Positions 5,254 through 7,944 of a stretch of DNA of 7,944 bases are shown piece after piece. Below the pieces are notes generated by a model. The model had not been told where the DNA came from. It did no database searches and saw only the letters and a list, made by a program, of their open reading frames with translations. The stretch lies in the NCBI GenBank assembly GCA_049276515.1, contig JBASWO010000116.1, positions 1-7,944 on the forward strand, read 5' to 3'. This DNA is from JAATFY01 sp049276515 (GTDB lineage Bacteria; Pseudomonadota; Alphaproteobacteria; UBA9219). The first letter of the stretch is position 1, and the number at the start of each line of letters is the position of its first letter. The position numbers and the translations under genes are program-made.

Positions 5254-7211
5254 CACATGCCATATAGAACTTGGGTTGCATTACTTTGTTTCAAATTATT
5301 ATAGCGCGCCAAAGCCCAGACAGGGAAAAAAGCCTTATAGCCATGATAGCTTAGATAAAAGACGCGTGGAAAACCAACGGCCGTATAATAATCTTCTTTC
5401 CATAAGCCATCAGCTGTCTGCGTCGATGTAAGATAATTGATACCTTCGGCAACGGCAGGATGATCAATATCACCTACAGCCATCAATCCCAATATTGCCC
5501 ATGCGGTTTGCGCCGGTGTAGAGACCTTACACTCACCCTTGGGTTTCTCAGTCCAGTAGCTGTCCCCATCTTCGCCCCAGCCGCCATCAGCGCGCTGTTT
5601 TGAGATCAGCCAATCGACAGCGCGACGGATCATGGGTTCTTTTGCATCAACACCAACAGCATTAAGAGCGCAGAGAACTGACCAGGTTCCATATATATAA
5701 TTGGTGCCCCACCGCCCAAACCAACACCCTTCGGGCTCCTGCTCGCGGCGTAGATATTCAATGGCGGCAGCTACACTAGGGTGATCTTTTTTATAACCGA
5801 GCTGCGCCAACATACCTAAACAACGCGCACTCACGTCTGCGCTTGGCGGATCTAAAAGGGCACCATGATCAGCAAAAGGAATATGGTTCAAATAAGAATA
5901 AGTGTTGTCGGCATCAAAGGCACCCCAGCCGCCATTTTTGGATTGCAGGCCCAAAACCCATTCAACAGCGCGGTCAATCTCTACACGATATTTGTCGCGG
6001 TCGAGCCGATCGAGCGCCATAACAACAACGGCTGTGTCATCAACATCAGGATAATGTGCATTGTTATACTGAAAAGCCCAACCACCGGGGCGAAGGTTGG
6101 GGCGCCAATCGGCCCAATCACCAACAACATCCAAAATTTGTCTGTCTTTGAGCCAATCGCAGGCTTTAGTCATTTTATCTTTGGGTGCATCGGCTTCAAG
6201 AAGTGCATGCAGGCTGAGCGCCGTGTCCCAGATAGGAGAAAGACAGGGCTGGCAATAGGTGCGGCTTGGCCCATCAATCACAAGTTTATCAACAGATTTG
6301 CGGGCGATCGCATAATCGGGATGGTTTTTGTCATAACCAAGCACGTGATACATCATCACGGAATTAGCCATAGCTGGATAAATAGCGCCCAAACCATCTT
6401 CGCCATTTAAGCGCTCTTTGACCCAAGCAACACAGGCATCAATGGCTTTTTGCCGTAAGGTTTTGGGCATATACGGTTCAACAAAGCGCAAAACATTATC
6501 GATATACCTGAAAACAGGATTGAGGATGGAACGCGTCTCATTACTATTCCAATCTCTAATTTTATCCTGACGTTTAACAAACAATTCGTTGATATGAATT
6601 TTTTTAGGATTTGCAGCTTGTGGTTTCTTAGCCATCAAAACCAGTAAAGGCACGATCACCGTTCGCGACCAATAGGCAACTTTGCTGAGATGGAAAGGAA
6701 ACCATTTTGGCAGAAAAATAATTTCGACCGGCATAATGGGAACTGCGTGCCAAGGCACAGCACCAAAGAGCGCCATTTGAATGCGGGTGAAGACGTTGCT
6801 CTTCTCGGCACCGCCATGTCGTTTGATCGCCTCGCGTGCACGCACCATATGCGGCGCGTTGATATCATCGCCAACACATTTCAAGGCAAAGTAAGCTTTG
6901 ACGCTGGCACTAACATTGAGATCGCCGCGATGGAAAAGTGGCCAGCCGCCATGCTCTTCCTGGATATCCCGCAAGTACTTTGCCATGCGTTCATGCAAAG
7001 GCTGATTAACAGTGCCCAAGAAATGATCGAGTAAAATAAATTCAGCTGGGATTGTAGCATCGGCTTCAAGCTCAAAAGCCCAATGGCCATCATCACGCTG
7101 CAATTTTAAAAGAGCGTCTGAGCCTTGTTGGATGGCTTTCTGTAACTGGCCCGTTGGATGGCCTGACAGCGGCAAAGTTGATGCGGCTAAATTCTGCATT
7201 CCCTGTATCAT
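5253..7211 (-). CDS. shc: Squalene-hopene cyclase
   Basis: Shc (also called HpnF) cyclises squalene to hopene and hopanol at the cytoplasmic membrane as a monotopic protein. At 652 residues it has normal length. The catalytic acid motif DXDD is DVDD at residues 389-392. QW repeats of the terpene-cyclase alpha-barrels are clear: LQRDDGHWAFE (37-47), EEHGGWPLF (85-93), LQSKNGGWGAF (422-432), QEPEGCWFGRW (491-501), KQRADGGWGE (538-547) and STQTADGLW (596-604). The ATG at 7211 lacks a Shine-Dalgarno sequence; a second ATG at 7199 has AGGGA, but only one base away, so the exact N-terminus is uncertain (first four residues). Its stop overlaps the start of hpnG. A 145-base leader with a possible long hairpin precedes it. 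The gene appears intact. Confidence 0.98.
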   Translation of the reverse strand: MIQGMQNLAASTLPLSGHPTGQLQKAIQQGSDALLKLQRDDGHWAFELEADATIPAEFILLDHFLGTVNQPLHERMAKYLRDIQEEHGGWPLFHRGDLNVSASVKAYFALKCVGDDINAPHMVRAREAIKRHGGAEKSNVFTRIQMALFGAVPWHAVPIMPVEIIFLPKWFPFHLSKVAYWSRTVIVPLLVLMAKKPQAANPKKIHINELFVKRQDKIRDWNSNETRSILNPVFRYIDNVLRFVEPYMPKTLRQKAIDACVAWVKERLNGEDGLGAIYPAMANSVMMYHVLGYDKNHPDYAIARKSVDKLVIDGPSRTYCQPCLSPIWDTALSLHALLEADAPKDKMTKACDWLKDRQILDVVGDWADWRPNLRPGGWAFQYNNAHYPDVDDTAVVVMALDRLDRDKYRVEIDRAVEWVLGLQSKNGGWGAFDADNTYSYLNHIPFADHGALLDPPSADVSARCLGMLAQLGYKKDHPSVAAAIEYLRREQEPEGCWFGRWGTNYIYGTWSVLCALNAVGVDAKEPMIRRAVDWLISKQRADGGWGEDGDSYWTEKPKGECKVSTPAQTAWAILGLMAVGDIDHPAVAEGINYLTSTQTADGLWKEDYYTAVGFPRVFYLSYHGYKAFFPVWALARYNNLKQSNATQVLYGM

Positions 7212-7227
7212 ATATATAGTGTGCTAT

Positions 7228-7319
7228 GGGCGGGGCAGAATGCTCAAAAAACCGCCTAAAAACAAGGGCAGGCTTTGTCTTGCGTACCAAGGGGTTGACC
7301 GCATTCTGGCGATCCGCCC
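7228..7319 (-). promoter_or_regulatory. Possible long hairpin in the shc leader
   Basis: The 145 bases between the 109-residue gene and shc contain an interrupted inverted repeat. Its parts are an outer stem 7228-7233/7314-7319 (GGGCGG/CCGCCC), a main stem 7236-7243/7301-7308 (CAGAATGC/GCATTCTG, 8 perfect pairs), and, past a two-base bulge, a short stem 7244-7247/7295-7298 (TCAA/TTGA). A weak inner hairpin GCCT/AGGC (7254-7257/7270-7273) lies in the loop and is followed in the shc direction by a run of T at 7246-7251. The structure ends 16 bases before the shc ATG, so it could act as an attenuator or translational control element. I see no known riboswitch and no convincing promoter hexamers. 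Structure is inferred from complementarity alone. Confidence 0.35.
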
Positions 7320-7356
7320 CTCGTTACACAAAGAAAAGTTTCTTCAAATAGGAGTT

Positions 7357-7686
7357 TTAGAGATTGAGCTGCCAGCCCTGTTTGGCTGCCAATGCTTCCA
7401 ATCTTGCTACCCGTGTGGGAGAGCCTTTACGCATGTCACGCGCTTTAACTTCCACCGTAGCTCTAAATGCCTGACGTAAAGCCTCATCACCTTCAGGAAT
7501 AGAATCATACAATCTTACAAGGTCGCCCGTGCAGCCTCTGTGCAACAAAGAACGTGCTGTCGTCTGCAAAGCTTCTTTGCTTTGTAAACTTCTTTCAGAT
7601 TGCCCAAAGCATGTAAGGTAAGATGCGCTTTCAGTCCATGCGACAAATTTTTCTGATAATCCATCTGATCGTGTATTCGATGACAT
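7357..7686 (-). CDS. Hypothetical protein (109 residues)
   Basis: A small soluble protein I do not recognise. The start is well supported: GGGAG five bases before the ATG, and a consensus -10 box further up. The sequence is mostly helical and basic towards the end: an N-terminal polar segment (1-20), a helix with two Ser/Leu/Lys-rich turns (30-50), LVRLYDSIPEGDEALRQAFR (56-75), and a C-terminal helix VARLEALAAKQGWQL. It has two cysteines (26 and 52). There is no signal peptide or membrane segment. It lies 145 bases upstream of shc on the same strand and may be transcribed with it, though the hairpin-containing gap could separate them. A coiled or helical-bundle adaptor is conceivable, but no function can be assigned. 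Confidence 0.65.
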   Translation of the reverse strand: MSSNTRSDGLSEKFVAWTESASYLTCFGQSERSLQSKEALQTTARSLLHRGCTGDLVRLYDSIPEGDEALRQAFRATVEVKARDMRKGSPTRVARLEALAAKQGWQLNL

Positions 7687-7687
7687 A

Positions 7688-7702
7688 ATAACTCCCAGTT
7701 AT
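7688..7702 (-). promoter_or_regulatory. Shine-Dalgarno placed in a small hairpin (109-residue gene)
   Basis: ATAACT-CCC-AGTTAT is a perfect inverted repeat with 6-base arms and a 3-base loop. On the leftward transcript, GGG in the loop plus the first two bases of the 3' arm form the GGGAG ribosome binding site, five bases before the ATG at 7686. The weak, AU-rich stem could modulate access of ribosomes. The repeat is seen directly; the regulatory role is inference. Confidence 0.4.
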
Positions 7703-7706
7703 GATT

Positions 7707-7722
7707 TTACGACTATGCGTAA
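7707..7722. repeat. Inverted repeat TTACG-N6-CGTAA downstream of the -10 box
   Basis: Perfect 5-base arms (7707-7711 and 7718-7722) with a 6-base spacer lie at the expected transcription start of the 109-residue gene, 7 bases downstream of its -10 box. The dyad could be an operator for a dimeric repressor. Arms are short, so chance is a real alternative. Confidence 0.3.
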
Positions 7723-7729
7723 CTTTCTT

Positions 7730-7756
7730 ATTATAAATTCCTGTTTTCGGCAACAA
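7730..7756 (-). promoter_or_regulatory. Likely sigma-70-type promoter of the 109-residue gene
   Basis: On the minus strand a perfect TATAAT (7730-7735) lies 44 bases before the ATG at 7686. A weak -35, TTGTTG (7751-7756), sits 15 bases upstream of it, shorter than the ideal 17. The expected transcript would start near 7722 and have a leader of about 36 bases. It may also drive shc and hpnG if the gap at 7212-7356 does not terminate transcription. Confidence 0.45.
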
Positions 7757-7788
7757 TACCCTTTCAGAGCATTAACCATAATTGGGAC

Positions 7789-7944
7789 TTACTGTTTCGT
7801 TCCATAAAAACGGTAGAACTTCATCCCCTGCTCAAGAGCTGCCATGCGGTGCATCCAAGTTTGGATGCGCTTGAGAATCGCTTTTTTTGTTTCTGGATCC
7901 GGCTTTGAGCCTGTGGCTAGAAAGACGGCAAGACGCTTGAGACC
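7789..7944 (-). CDS. C-terminal end of an unidentified protein (cut by the window edge)
   Basis: On the minus strand the frame is open from the right edge to TAA at 7789-7791, giving 51 residues: it starts GLKRLAVFLATGSKPDPETK, has a charged helix (KKAILKRIQTWMHRMAALEQ) and ends FYRFYGTKQ. The sequence is basic, helical and protein-like, and its end is followed by 102 bases of non-coding sequence holding the promoter of the next gene. I do not recognise the family, and its start lies outside the window. Confidence 0.5.
   Translation of the reverse strand, partial: GLKRLAVFLATGSKPDPETKKAILKRIQTWMHRMAALEQGMKFYRFYGTKQ

Noticed and set aside
4994..5431. 145-codon open frame on the plus strand
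   Set aside because: Antisense to hpnG and the end of shc, both firmly identified.
5865..6410. 181-codon open frame on the plus strand
   Set aside because: It lies entirely antisense to shc, whose product is unmistakable, and its translation has no domain-like pattern.
7295..7323. Plus-strand promoter suggested by TTGACC
   Set aside because: No -10-like hexamer at a proper distance and no plus-strand gene downstream.

Overview
The window is a chromosomal hopanoid (bacterial triterpenoid) biosynthesis locus. It carries squalene-hopene cyclase (shc), hopanoid phosphorylase (hpnG), the radical-SAM adenosylhopane synthase (hpnH) and the 3' part of ispH, the last enzyme of the MEP isoprenoid pathway. 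This gene set, with ispH beside hpnH, and the protein sequences point to a hopanoid-producing alphaproteobacterium. Base composition is moderate, not the high GC of many members. I would not name a genus from the sequence alone. I see no mobile elements, CRISPR arrays, tRNA or rRNA.

Layout. The left half (1-3372) reads rightward: ispH (cut by the left edge), a Gly/Tyr-rich protein of unknown function whose reading frame seems broken near position 991, a 66-residue unknown ORF, hpnH, a small ACT-domain protein, and a GNAT-family acetyltransferase. The genes are tightly packed, with two TAATG stop/start overlaps and one 17-base overlap, so this is probably one operon. The right half (3369-7944) reads leftward: the end of an unknown gene (cut by the right edge), a 109-residue unknown protein with its own likely promoter, a 145-base leader able to form a long hairpin, shc, hpnG (stop/start overlap with shc), a 70-base gap with nested inverted repeats, and a 388-residue unknown protein. 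The two halves converge, and the stop codons of the acetyltransferase and the 388-residue protein overlap.

Function. IspH makes the C5 units IPP and DMAPP. Shc cyclises squalene to hopene. HpnH joins a 5'-deoxyadenosyl group to the hopene (diploptene) side chain to give adenosylhopane. HpnG removes adenine from it, leading to ribosylhopane and the extended, C35 hopanoids. The squalene-making genes (hpnC, hpnD, hpnE) are not in this window. The parts without an explanation are the unknown proteins woven into this otherwise ordinary pathway locus: the frameshifted Gly/Tyr-rich protein, the 66-residue ORF, the 388-residue protein, the 109-residue protein and the cut gene at the right edge. The ACT and GNAT proteins belong to known families but have no established link to hopanoids.
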